Made by a program: the position numbers and the translations under genes. Positions 7,412 through 14,778 of a stretch of DNA of 20,803 nt are shown piece after piece; positions within the stretch are counted from its first letter, which is position 1; every line of letters begins with the position of its first letter. Source of the stretch: DUUS01 sp964416365 (GTDB taxonomy: Bacteria; Bacillota_I; Bacilli_A; RF39; UBA660); assembly GCA_964416365.1 (NCBI GenBank), contig CAYQDO010000016.1, forward strand, positions 1 to 20,803. The letters are read 5' to 3'. The notes under the pieces are model-generated. The model made no database searches. It was not told where the DNA came from and worked only from the letters and a program-made list of their open reading frames with translations.

Positions 7412-7523
7412 TATTACCTCCATTTAAATATATGAAGGTATGATGGTTTTAGAATATTTAATAATAATATATGATGTAGTTTAATATCTGTTTTTTTTAT
7501 ACTTATAGACTTATAATATGTTT

Positions 7524-8090
7524 TTAATTATTTGTTTTTATATTTTCTTTTTTATCCCAATATATTCTAATACCATCTTCAATTAAATTAAGAATACCGT
7601 TAACTAAAAAGAATAAACCTAACATAATAGTTTGTATAGCCGCTTCAAAATATAAATTAACACTTGTTAATAAGCCTACTAATAGAAAGACAGAAAATGT
7701 TATTAAATTAACATAAAACATTTTGTTACCACGATCATGATAATAGTCTAGTTTAATTAATTTGATAATAGCCATGATTCCTACCCAAGCTGCTAAAGTA
7801 AGGCTAAGTACCATAGCTGAAGAATACATCCAAAATTTAAAACCACTAGCTGCCGCTAAAATACAAGCTATTCCTGTATAAAGATCTTCATAATCTTTTT
7901 CGTGTCTCGTAAATATATATTCAATTATTTTAATTCCACCGTAAATAACATATAGTAAATATAATAATTTCCCAGGTCTGGTTTCCCCAAACCATGGAAA
8001 AATTAGTAAAAATATTCCCATAAAAACTAAAATAATAGATATTCCAATATTTAAACAATTTTTAAATTTTTTAGTTTCTACAACTTTCAT
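7524..8090 (-). CDS. multi-pass membrane protein, DUF308/HdeD-like
   Basis: 188 residues, about six transmembrane segments beginning near residue 13 and spaced through the chain. The layout (LGIFLLIFPWFG, then a string of short hydrophobic helices, ending GLFFLVNGILNLIEDG) resembles the DUF308/HdeD family of small integral membrane proteins, whose biochemical role is unclear. Start 8090 (MKVVETKKF) is chosen because AGGTG lies ten bases upstream. It is transcribed divergently from the slipin gene with nearly touching -35 elements. Family assignment is by topology and pattern only. Confidence 0.6.
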   Translation of the reverse strand: MKVVETKKFKNCLNIGISIILVFMGIFLLIFPWFGETRPGKLLYLLYVIYGGIKIIEYIFTRHEKDYEDLYTGIACILAAASGFKFWMYSSAMVLSLTLAAWVGIMAIIKLIKLDYYHDRGNKMFYVNLITFSVFLLVGLLTSVNLYFEAAIQTIMLGLFFLVNGILNLIEDGIRIYWDKKENIKTNN

Positions 8091-8107
8091 TATTATCACC
8101 TAGTTTA

Positions 8108-8136
8108 ATAATAAGCGCCCGAGAAAAAAAAGTCAA
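8108..8136 (-). promoter_or_regulatory. promoter of the DUF308-like gene
   Basis: Minus strand: -35 TTGACT (8131-8136), 17 bases, -10 TATTAT (8108-8113), five of six matches in each box. The transcript start falls close to the ribosome binding site. Confidence 0.65.
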
Positions 8137-8141
8137 ATATA

Positions 8142-8170
8142 TTGTTAAACTAATTAAAATATTATATGAT
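8142..8170 (+). promoter_or_regulatory. promoter of the slipin gene
   Basis: Plus strand: -35 TTGTTA (8142-8147), 17 bases, -10 TATGAT (8165-8170), followed by AAGGAGG and the ATG. Its -35 is five bases from the -35 of the divergent promoter. Confidence 0.6.
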
Positions 8171-8190
8171 TATTATGAAGGAGGAAGTTT

Positions 8191-8964
8191 ATGTACTTAG
8201 AATTTATTATTTTAATTTTTATTATTTTTATTTTACTACGATCAATAAGACAAGTTGACGAATATGAAAGAGGTATTAAATTTCAACAAGGTAAATATAC
8301 AAAAATTTTAGGTCCAGGATGGCATTTAATATTACCAATTATTCAAAATATAAAAAAAGTCGATATTAGAACCAAAGCTGTTGATGTTCCAGAACAAGAT
8401 GCAATTACTAAGGATAATGTGTCAATCAAAATTAATGCCGTTATCTATTATAAAGTTTTTGATGCTGGCAAATGTATAATTGCTGTTGAAGATTACAAAT
8501 ATGCTATTAGTCAGCTTGCTCAAACAACAATGAGAAACGCCGTTGGAACTGTTACTTTAGATGAATTGTTAAGTGAAAGAGAAAAGATTTCTCAAGAGAT
8601 TTGTAAAATTGTTGATCAAGCTACTGATGCATGGGGAATTGAAGTCGAAAATGTCGAATTAAAAGACATTAGTCTTCCTGAAGAAATGAAAAGAGTGATA
8701 GCGGCAGTTGCCGAAGCAGAAAGAGAAAAACAAGCAGTTATTACTCTTGCTGAAGGTGAAGTACAAGCCAGCGAAAACCTAGCTAAAGCTGCTAAAATAA
8801 TGTCTGCTTCACCAGGAGCATTACACCTAAGAACACTAGCTACTATTAATGATTTATCTTCTGATCAATCTAATACTATTATCTTTGCAATTCCTATTGA
8901 AGTCTTAGAGGCTTTCAAAGGACATGGTGCTGAAAAAATCGTAGAAAAGATTATCAAAAAATAA
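8191..8964 (+). CDS. slipin (stomatin-like SPFH membrane scaffold protein)
   Basis: 257 residues: an N-terminal hydrophobic hairpin or helix (about 3-17) followed by a full SPFH/band-7 domain. Recognisable segments are RSIRQVDEYERGIKFQQGKY, LGPGWHLILP, KVDIRTKAVDVPEQDAITKDN, TMRNAVGTVTLDELLSERE and the heptad-rich VIAAVAEAEREKQAVITLAEGE stretch, ending in the FAIPIEVLEAF block usual for slipins. Such proteins oligomerise at the inner face of the membrane and organise membrane microdomains. No NfeD-type membrane protease partner is next to it; the only close neighbour is the divergent DUF308-like membrane protein. AAGGAGG supports the start. Confidence 0.92.
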   Translation: MYLEFIILIFIIFILLRSIRQVDEYERGIKFQQGKYTKILGPGWHLILPIIQNIKKVDIRTKAVDVPEQDAITKDNVSIKINAVIYYKVFDAGKCIIAVEDYKYAISQLAQTTMRNAVGTVTLDELLSEREKISQEICKIVDQATDAWGIEVENVELKDISLPEEMKRVIAAVAEAEREKQAVITLAEGEVQASENLAKAAKIMSASPGALHLRTLATINDLSSDQSNTIIFAIPIEVLEAFKGHGAEKIVEKIIKK

Positions 8965-8984
8965 TGCTAAGCATTATTTTTTTT
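8956..8984. terminator. bidirectional terminator between slipin and the lipid kinase
   Basis: Perfect 12-bp stem AAAAAATAATGC / GCATTATTTTTT (8956-8967 with 8971-8982) around a three-base loop, with T-runs in both directions. It holds the stop codons of both convergent genes (TAA 8962-8964 plus; TAG 8967-8969 minus). Confidence 0.85.
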
Positions 8985-9851
8985 GTTTAGGATAAAGTTA
9001 ACCAGTTCTTTATCATTGTAAATATTAATGGAATCTCTTACCATTTTAAATACTAATTTTTTAGCAATTAGATTTTCTCCATCATAATTACAAATAATAT
9101 TTTTGTCAGAAGAAATAGTTATTTCTTTTAATCTTTCTTTTTTGACTGTTGGACTATTTTCATGTTTAGCTTTTTTAAGTAAACTAATTAAAGCCGGAAT
9201 TTTCATTTTGGAAACTTTTCCAGCAAAATATACATCAAAATTATTGTCATCAAAAGCTGCCATGGGAGCAATTTGATATCCTCCACCGTAATATCTTCCA
9301 TTGCATACAGCAATTATTAAGTATTTTGCATCATATGCTTTTTTCTTATATTTAATTCTGAAATTTTGATATTTAAATTTTAAAAAAGTATAGATAATAC
9401 TTAAATCATAAATTGATTTTTTAGGAAACTTTTGTTTTTTAAAGATTTTTACATTGTGTGCTACTTGAGCATCTATTCCCACACTAGCTATGTTAATAAA
9501 ATATTTATCATTAACCATACCTAAATCAATTTTTAGGTTTTTTCTTTTGGTATTTTCTAAAACCCTATAAAAATCATTACCACTTCCTACCGGAATTATT
9601 CCTAACTTTAGTTTACTCTTGGCAATACCATTTACAACTTCATTTAAAGTACCGTCTCCACCGACAGCATAGATAATAGTTCTTTTTTCATGTAAATACC
9701 TTTGAGAAATTAATGTTGCATCCCCGGGCTCTTTTGTAAAATGGATATCGTATTCATAATGTTTTTTTTCCATATAATCATGAATTCTCCGAATTATTTC
9801 ACTATGATTATGATTACCACTTACCGGATTGATAATAAAAATATACTTCAT
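8967..9851 (-). CDS. diacylglycerol/lipid kinase (DAGK catalytic domain, DgkB/YegS type)
   Basis: Soluble kinase of 294 residues that in this family phosphorylates diacylglycerol or a similar lipid at the membrane, feeding phosphatidic acid back to lipid synthesis. The start IFIINPVSGN is the typical first strand. The nucleotide-binding GGDGTLNE is at 64-71 and the second glycine-rich motif GSGND at 89-93. GRYYGGGYQIAPMAAFDD contains the conserved C-terminal-domain pattern. It is the last gene of the minus-strand cluster with the ABC permease and ATPase (ten-base spacing). The exact lipid substrate cannot be read from sequence. Confidence 0.9.
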   Translation of the reverse strand: MKYIFIINPVSGNHNHSEIIRRIHDYMEKKHYEYDIHFTKEPGDATLISQRYLHEKRTIIYAVGGDGTLNEVVNGIAKSKLKLGIIPVGSGNDFYRVLENTKRKNLKIDLGMVNDKYFINIASVGIDAQVAHNVKIFKKQKFPKKSIYDLSIIYTFLKFKYQNFRIKYKKKAYDAKYLIIAVCNGRYYGGGYQIAPMAAFDDNNFDVYFAGKVSKMKIPALISLLKKAKHENSPTVKKERLKEITISSDKNIICNYDGENLIAKKLVFKMVRDSINIYNDKELVNFILNKKNNA

Positions 9852-9861
9852 ATTACACCAA

Positions 9862-10653
9862 CTATACTAATTCTTTTTTATTATATTTAGTTATCGTTAA
9901 AATGAAAAAGAAAATTGATATGGCTAAACTTATAAAAATCATTATAGGCTTAATAGAAACATTTAAAATAACATTTCTCAAATCGACTAAGGTAAAAACT
10001 GAAAAATATTTTAAAAATTCCGTTTTTTCTGATATTGAAGAAATTGTATTTAATATATAACTCATTATGACGATACCTAGACTTAAACTTAACATTTTCT
10101 TTGTTTTATTGGTAAAGGTGGCTAAAAATAAACAAATAAAATAAATAGGAAGTGAAGAAAATAAAGGGGTTATAGATAACAAAATATATTGTTTAGTATT
10201 AAATTCTCCACTAATTACCAATCCAAAATAATTAAATAAACCTATCCCTACTACAAGTGAAATTATATAAATAAGTCCAACTAATACTTTATTAAATATT
10301 ATTTTATTACGTGTAATTGGCAAGCTATGAAGATATTCGATAGTCTTATCACTTTCTTCTTTTAAAATGATATTTGAACCAATAATACCAGAGTAACATC
10401 CTGTAATAAGTAATATAAATAGAAAACCTTCAGTCTTTAACCACCCATATGCACTATCAATTGATGATATATCCATATTGAATGCTTGCAGTAATTCATC
10501 AGGAAAGATTTTAATCATTTCATTAAGCATATTAATTTCTTCGTTATTTGCAATTGATGGATAGACTAAATATACTATTAAAAATAAAATAGTTAAACTT
10601 AATAACCAAATAACAAAACTTTTTAAGTTAATTTTTATTTCTCTTTTAAACAT
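9862..10653 (-). CDS. ABC-2 type transporter permease
   Basis: 263-residue membrane protein with about six transmembrane segments (roughly 12-31, 79-97, 119-146, 157-178, 188-205, 233-256). The cytoplasmic segment ESDKTIEYLHSLPITRNKIIFNKVL between the second and third segments is typical of ABC-2 permeases of the YhaP/NatB/bacitracin-exporter kind. The upstream ATPase gene ends in TAG that runs into the AGGAGG of this gene, so the two are translationally coupled and form one exporter. Substrate unknown. Confidence 0.88.
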   Translation of the reverse strand: MFKREIKINLKSFVIWLLSLTILFLIVYLVYPSIANNEEINMLNEMIKIFPDELLQAFNMDISSIDSAYGWLKTEGFLFILLITGCYSGIIGSNIILKEESDKTIEYLHSLPITRNKIIFNKVLVGLIYIISLVVGIGLFNYFGLVISGEFNTKQYILLSITPLFSSLPIYFICLFLATFTNKTKKMLSLSLGIVIMSYILNTISSISEKTEFLKYFSVFTLVDLRNVILNVSIKPIMIFISLAISIFFFILTITKYNKKELV

Positions 10654-10662
10654 GATTTCCTC

Positions 10663-11535
10663 CTATTTGTAATAATGCAAAAAGATATCTTCTAAAGTAG
10701 CTTCTTCTATTAATAATTTATTAATTTGATATTTAGCCAAATTTTTAATAAGTTGATCAACGGGCAAATTATTTTTAAATTTAATTGTTTTATTATTTTC
10801 ATTAATGGTTTGAATTTTCATATCTTTTATTATTTTTGAATTATCATTAGATTCAATTGTTACTAAATTTAAGTTTTTCTTTTGTAATTCTTCGATAGCT
10901 TCTACTTTTAAAAGCTCTCCATCTTTAATAATACCTACTCGATCACAAATCCTAGATATTTCACTTAAAATATGAGTAGAATAAAATATTGTCGTGCCTT
11001 TAGCTTTTTCTTCTCTTAATAAAGCATTAAACTCTTGTTGCATGATTGGATCAAGTCCACTAGTTGGTTCATCTAAAATCAATAATTTTGGTTCATGCAT
11101 AAAAGCCAGAACTATTCCTAATTTTTTTAAATTACCTAAAGATAATTCTTCGATATTTTTAGTTTCATCTAGTTTGAACCTTTTAACTAATTCTTTTCTT
11201 CTCTTATGAGTATCTTTCACATAATAACTTTCATGATAATCAAGCATTTTTTTTACTGTTAAATCATCATATAAATGTATTTCACTCGGAAGATAACCAA
11301 TTAACTTTTTCAAAGCAATATTATCTTTTGTTAATTCTTCATTATAAAATAAAACTTGACCACTAGTTTTATTAATAAGGTTCATGATGGCTCTAATGGT
11401 AGTTGACTTACCTGCCCCGTTTGGTCCGATAAAACCAAAAATTTCTCCTTCATTAAGTATTAATGACAAATTTTTAACTCCTAAAATTTTCCCGTAATAC
11501 TTTGTTAAGTTCTTTATTTCAAGTATTTTCTCCAC
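10663..11535 (-). CDS. ABC transporter ATP-binding protein
   Basis: 290-residue ATPase of the ABC-2 exporter encoded immediately downstream. Walker A is GPNGAGKST (37-45), the Q-loop lies around YLPSE, the signature is LSLGN (131-135) in place of LSGGQ, as often in this subfamily, Walker B is LLILDEP (151-157) and the switch histidine is H188 in STHIL. A C-terminal domain of about 80 residues (EELQKKNLNLVTIE... to LEDIFLHYYK) is typical of multidrug or bacitracin-type exporters. It starts with GTG, preceded by GGAG at suitable distance; no ATG exists before Walker A. Confidence 0.92.
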   Translation of the reverse strand: MEKILEIKNLTKYYGKILGVKNLSLILNEGEIFGFIGPNGAGKSTTIRAIMNLINKTSGQVLFYNEELTKDNIALKKLIGYLPSEIHLYDDLTVKKMLDYHESYYVKDTHKRRKELVKRFKLDETKNIEELSLGNLKKLGIVLAFMHEPKLLILDEPTSGLDPIMQQEFNALLREEKAKGTTIFYSTHILSEISRICDRVGIIKDGELLKVEAIEELQKKNLNLVTIESNDNSKIIKDMKIQTINENNKTIKFKNNLPVDQLIKNLAKYQINKLLIEEATLEDIFLHYYK

Positions 11536-11560
11536 CTAAATTTCTCCAATCTTTATCAAA

Positions 11561-11569
11561 ATTATATCA
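11561..11569 (-). promoter_or_regulatory. extended -10 promoter of the first ABC operon
   Basis: Minus strand TGATATAAT about 25 bases before the GTG start of the ATPase gene. No clear -35 element. Confidence 0.55.
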
Positions 11570-11579
11570 TACTTAACAT

Positions 11580-11604
11580 AAAAAAATTACAGATTACTCT
11601 GCAA
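11580..11604 (-). terminator. terminator of the WG-repeat-like gene
   Basis: Minus strand: TTGCAGA-GTAA-TCTGTAA (11598-11604 with 11587-11593, one G-U pair) followed by seven Ts (11580-11586). The stop codon lies in the loop. Confidence 0.75.
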
Positions 11605-12604
11605 CTTTTAATTCTTTATTTTCTTTATCATAAATATATTTAACCATTTTATAAGTACCGGCATTAGTATCAATAGGAACATCTACATAAAGATACAAGA
11701 TACCATCTTCAAGAGACGTACTTAACCCTTTTACCGTAATAGTGGCCCAAGGATCGACATTATAATATAAATCTATTTTATTACTATTAACATTTCCTAA
11801 AGAGTCAATTACAAAAGCTTTTCCGCCTTCACTAACTACATAATTGTCTTTAAAAATATCTATTGATGAATAGCCTTTACCAATTAATCTTTTATTTGCT
11901 TCATCAACAACTGACCATAGATTTCCTTCTTTGACTGCTAATTTACCATACGAACTTATCTTTATATCTTTATATTGAAAATCGATTAATCCTTTACCAT
12001 TAGTTAAAGCAACAACTCCCAATTTTTTACCAGTTTTGGCTGTTATGTAATTCTTAGGATAAGAATAATTAATTAATTCTTTACCATACAATTTACCTAA
12101 TTCATCATAAATCAAATCTACTTTTATATTACCATCTAAATCTATTATTCCATGTTTACTAAATGTGTCAGTAGCTTTAAACATTTTAATGTTTTCGACA
12201 TTGCTACCATTACCATCATAAATATAATCAACACGATTATAGAAATCACTAACTTTTTTATTATTTAATAAATCATACAAGAAAATATTTAATCCTTCTT
12301 GTAATAATATTTTTCCTTTATTGAAATAACCAACTATTTCCCCATTGCGAGTATAAATTTCACATGAAGCTTTACATTTATAATTTGTCAATATTTGGCC
12401 ATCTACTTCTAACTCAACTACATTATCAATAATTTTATAAGAATAATTCTTTTTAGGATCATATTTCACTTCAGTATCAAACGTCTTATAAAATAAAAAA
12501 CCACCCATGACAATTGCAACAAATATAGCACCTAAAAAAATTTTCATCCATATTTGTTTTTTATATTCTGGTGAATTTTTATATTCCTGATATTTTTCGT
12601 CCAT
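11594..12604 (-). CDS. membrane-anchored WG-repeat-like protein
   Basis: 336 residues. A charged N-terminal tail (MDEKYQEYKNSPEYKK) is followed by one transmembrane segment (about 20-39), and the remainder is probably extracellular. The exposed part has repeated units such as HGIIDLDGNIKVDLIYDE, LGVVALTNGKGLIDFQYKDI, LWSVVDEANKRLIGKGYSSI and AFVIDSLGN, which resemble the degenerate beta-propeller repeats of the WG/KWG family. Two cysteines close together (C77, C81 in KCKASC) could form a disulfide. Start 12604 is preferred over a GTG three codons earlier, which lies within the AAGGTGAGG ribosome binding site. Function unknown. Confidence 0.65.
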   Translation of the reverse strand: MDEKYQEYKNSPEYKKQIWMKIFLGAIFVAIVMGGFLFYKTFDTEVKYDPKKNYSYKIIDNVVELEVDGQILTNYKCKASCEIYTRNGEIVGYFNKGKILLQEGLNIFLYDLLNNKKVSDFYNRVDYIYDGNGSNVENIKMFKATDTFSKHGIIDLDGNIKVDLIYDELGKLYGKELINYSYPKNYITAKTGKKLGVVALTNGKGLIDFQYKDIKISSYGKLAVKEGNLWSVVDEANKRLIGKGYSSIDIFKDNYVVSEGGKAFVIDSLGNVNSNKIDLYYNVDPWATITVKGLSTSLEDGILYLYVDVPIDTNAGTYKMVKYIYDKENKELKVAE

Positions 12605-12622
12605 ATACCTCACCTTTTAATC

Positions 12623-12631
12623 ATTATAACA
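12623..12631 (-). promoter_or_regulatory. extended -10 promoter of the WG-repeat-like gene
   Basis: Minus strand TGTTATAAT, directly after the U-tract of the murE terminator and about 19 bases before the ATG. Its -35 position falls inside the terminator stem. Confidence 0.55.
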
Positions 12632-12670
12632 AAAAAAGTATAATACTTTATACTTATAGTATTATACTTT
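12631..12670 (-). terminator. terminator of murE
   Basis: Perfect 12-bp inverted repeat AAAGTATAATAC / GTATTATACTTT (12635-12646 with 12659-12670) with a 12-base loop. On the minus strand it ends in seven Ts. Confidence 0.75.
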
Positions 12671-12682
12671 ACATTCAATTTA

Positions 12683-14035
12683 TTATAAATTATTTTTTAC
12701 AACTTCTGCATCATCAAAATGAATTTTTTCATGACCAATTATTTGATAATCTTCATGTCCTTTACCTAAAATGAGTAAGAAATCTCTTTCAGTTAATAAC
12801 TTTATACCTTTTTTAATGGCCGCTTCCCTGTCATAGATAACTTTATAATTCGTACTTTTATTATCCTTTATAATATTTTCCATAATCTTTTCTGGGTTTT
12901 CAGTGCGAGGATTATCATTGGTGAAAATAACATAATCACTTAAACTAGTGGCAATATTCCCCATTATTGGTCTTTTATTGGGATCTCGGTCTCCTCCACA
13001 ACCAATAATCGTAATTATTTGATTATGATTTAGTTCTAAATGAGCTTTAATAACTTTTTCAACCGCATCAGGAGTATGAGCATAATCAATAACTGCATAG
13101 TTATTTTCTCCTACCTTAATTGTTTCACATCTTCCCTTAGGTGGATAAATATTATCTGTTTCTTTAATAATATCTTCAATTTTAAATCCTAAATTATTCA
13201 AAATTGCTAAAGCCATTAAATAATTATAGACGTTGAAGCTACTTATTAAATTGGTCTTAACCTCATATTTCTTTTTTTCGTAAATAAAATTTATTAAAGT
13301 AGAATCTTGATAGTAAGTGCTACTTATAATTTTATAATCACCATTTTGACCAATTGTTTTATAATTACCTATTTCAAAGTCTTTACCATACGAATCATCA
13401 TCATTAACAATCATCATACCGTCAAGAGTTAAATGACTTATAAGTTTTAATTTGGTATTAAGATAATCTTCCATAGTTAAATGAAAATCCAAATGATCTT
13501 GAGTTAAATTCGTAAAGGCTCCTACTTTAAATTTTAAACCATTAATTCTTTCTAAAGCTATAGAATGAGAAGATACTTCCATAACAATATATTCCATACC
13601 ATAATCCTTAGCTTCTAGTAATAATTTATATAAAGTTAAAATATCAGGAGTAGTGTTATTTAAAATCTTGTGAACATTATTATAGAAAAAACCGATAGTA
13701 CCTAAATAAGCCACTTTTTTATTTAAATTCTTAAGTAACTGATATATTAGAAAACAAGTAGTAGTTTTACCATTGGTACCGGTTACCCCTATTAATTTTA
13801 AATCATCAAGTAGAAGGCTATACTCTTCTACTATTTTTTCTTTAAGGTATATTTCCGTATTACTTACTATTTCATAAGGCACTGAAGATTCTATTTCATG
13901 TTCTACTATTAATTTAGAAGCACCTTTACTTATAGCATCATTAATAAAGTCATGTCCATCAACAGTATGACCTTTGATAGCAACAAATATTTGTCCTTCT
14001 TTTATAAGCCTTGAATCTGTTTCATATTTTATCAT
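12683..14035 (-). CDS. murE: UDP-MurNAc-tripeptide synthetase MurE (meso-DAP type)
   Basis: Cytoplasmic ATP-dependent ligase adding the third stem-peptide residue to UDP-MurNAc-L-Ala-D-Glu. The 450 residues are a little below the usual ~490, with a shortened N-terminal domain. It shows the P-loop GVTGTNGKTTT (83-93), NTTPD (127-131), EVSSHSIALERI (153-164), TNLTQDHLDFH (175-185), YAHTPD (318-323), GCGGDRDPNKRPIMG (345-359) and GKGHEDYQ (424-431). The substrate-selecting motif is DNPR (374-377), which marks meso-diaminopimelate-adding enzymes rather than lysine-adding ones. It is not in a dcw cluster: neighbours are a Fic-fold gene and a WG-like gene. The ATG is preceded by GAGGTG and an extended -10 promoter. 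Confidence 0.95.
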   Translation of the reverse strand: MIKYETDSRLIKEGQIFVAIKGHTVDGHDFINDAISKGASKLIVEHEIESSVPYEIVSNTEIYLKEKIVEEYSLLLDDLKLIGVTGTNGKTTTCFLIYQLLKNLNKKVAYLGTIGFFYNNVHKILNNTTPDILTLYKLLLEAKDYGMEYIVMEVSSHSIALERINGLKFKVGAFTNLTQDHLDFHLTMEDYLNTKLKLISHLTLDGMMIVNDDDSYGKDFEIGNYKTIGQNGDYKIISSTYYQDSTLINFIYEKKKYEVKTNLISSFNVYNYLMALAILNNLGFKIEDIIKETDNIYPPKGRCETIKVGENNYAVIDYAHTPDAVEKVIKAHLELNHNQIITIIGCGGDRDPNKRPIMGNIATSLSDYVIFTNDNPRTENPEKIMENIIKDNKSTNYKVIYDREAAIKKGIKLLTERDFLLILGKGHEDYQIIGHEKIHFDDAEVVKNNL

Positions 14036-14052
14036 ATTTACACCTCATTTTA

Positions 14053-14061
14053 AGTATAGCA
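14053..14061 (-). promoter_or_regulatory. extended -10 promoter of murE
   Basis: Minus strand TGCTATACT about 17 bases before the murE ATG. A TTGTT stretch about 19 bases upstream could be a poor -35. Confidence 0.55.
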
Positions 14062-14074
14062 AAAATATACAAAT

Positions 14075-14103
14075 AAAGAACAATTTTTTAAAAACTGTTC
14101 TTT
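14075..14103 (-). terminator. possible terminator of the Fic-like gene
   Basis: Minus strand AAAGAACA / TGTTCTTT stem (14096-14103 with 14075-14082) with a 13-base loop holding the stop codon, followed by only an imperfect T-run. It overlaps the murE promoter region and may be leaky. Confidence 0.4.
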
Positions 14104-14744
14104 TGCATAATAATTTCTTCTATTGATATATTTTCGGGAAATAAATAATATTTTTTATAGAAATCTATCAAATGTTCCCTTTCTTCATCCATTATTTTAA
14201 TTATAATTTCTTTCAATTTTAAAGAATCTCCCAGTTTGATACATTCATAATAGTCATCTTTATAATTATCAAAAATTACTGGTGGAAAAAATCCTTTAAT
14301 CAAATTGGTACTTAAAATTAAATTACAGATTAATTCATTATTGTGAATAAAAGGATAAACTCTCATAAAATTAACATGACAATAAGTTTCTTTGTCCAAA
14401 ATACTAAAATCTTTCCATATACCTTGATAGTTATTCATTAAAGCACGAAGTTTTGGGTAAATAAGTAAATGTTTAGGGGGTGTATAAACACTACTTTCCG
14501 GAAAATCATAATCTCTTAATCCTTGTTTATTAAATTTAAGATTAATCTTATCAGCAAAATCTAACCAATTATTAAGAGTTAAATTATTATTATTAATAAA
14601 AGAAATGAAATATGGAAAAACATCCTCGATATTTAATCTATCTTTTAATAATCTTTTTAAATAATCTTGTATATAAGATTTAAAAAAGATTTTGTCGCGA
14701 TACAACACTTCTACAATTCTTTGTTTACTTATTTTTTCATTCAT
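14088..14744 (-). CDS. Fic/Doc-fold protein with destroyed catalytic motif
   Basis: 218 residues. The middle and C-terminal parts match the Fic domain: VYTPPKHLLIYPKLRALMNNY (86-106), then CHVNFMRVYPF (122-132) and LSTNLIKGFFPPVIFDNYKDDYYECI (144-169), paralleling the helices around the Fic active site and its usual ...PPIII....YYEAL tail. The canonical HPFx(D/E)GN(G/K)R is YPFIHNNEL (130-138): the catalytic His is Tyr, the acidic residue is His, the first Gly is Asn and the final Arg is Leu, leaving P, F and one Asn. AMP transfer is therefore unlikely. The gene follows the second ABC exporter by 34 bases and has its own extended -10. The role is unknown; a binding or regulatory function is an inference. 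Confidence 0.65.
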   Translation of the reverse strand: MNEKISKQRIVEVLYRDKIFFKSYIQDYLKRLLKDRLNIEDVFPYFISFINNNNLTLNNWLDFADKINLKFNKQGLRDYDFPESSVYTPPKHLLIYPKLRALMNNYQGIWKDFSILDKETYCHVNFMRVYPFIHNNELICNLILSTNLIKGFFPPVIFDNYKDDYYECIKLGDSLKLKEIIIKIMDEEREHLIDFYKKYYLFPENISIEEIIMQKNSF

Positions 14745-14765
14745 ATCTTTTTATTCTCCTAATAA

Positions 14766-14774
14766 ATTATAACA
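14766..14774 (-). promoter_or_regulatory. extended -10 promoter of the Fic-like gene
   Basis: Minus strand TGTTATAAT in the 34-base gap after the ABC permease stop, about 21 bases before the ATG. Read-through from the ABC operon is also possible because no terminator separates them. Confidence 0.5.
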
Positions 14775-14778
14775 TGAT

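Noticed and set aside
7424..7523. Possible sporulation-sigma promoter upstream of spoVS
   Set aside because: Only AT-rich sequence with partial matches; no pair of boxes at proper spacing.
10994..11209. 71-codon plus-strand reading frame inside the first ABC ATPase gene
   Set aside because: Antisense to conserved motifs, no ribosome binding site.
12635..12670. The 12-bp palindrome after murE as an operator or mobile-element end
   Set aside because: Its position after the murE stop and its U-tract make a terminator the simpler reading; no target duplication or transposase nearby.
12571..12774. 67-codon plus-strand reading frame across the murE terminator
   Set aside because: It spans a terminator and the ends of two genes and has no ribosome binding site.
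14088..14744. Fic-like gene as the toxin of a Fic toxin-antitoxin pair
   Set aside because: The catalytic motif is lost and no small antitoxin gene lies beside it.
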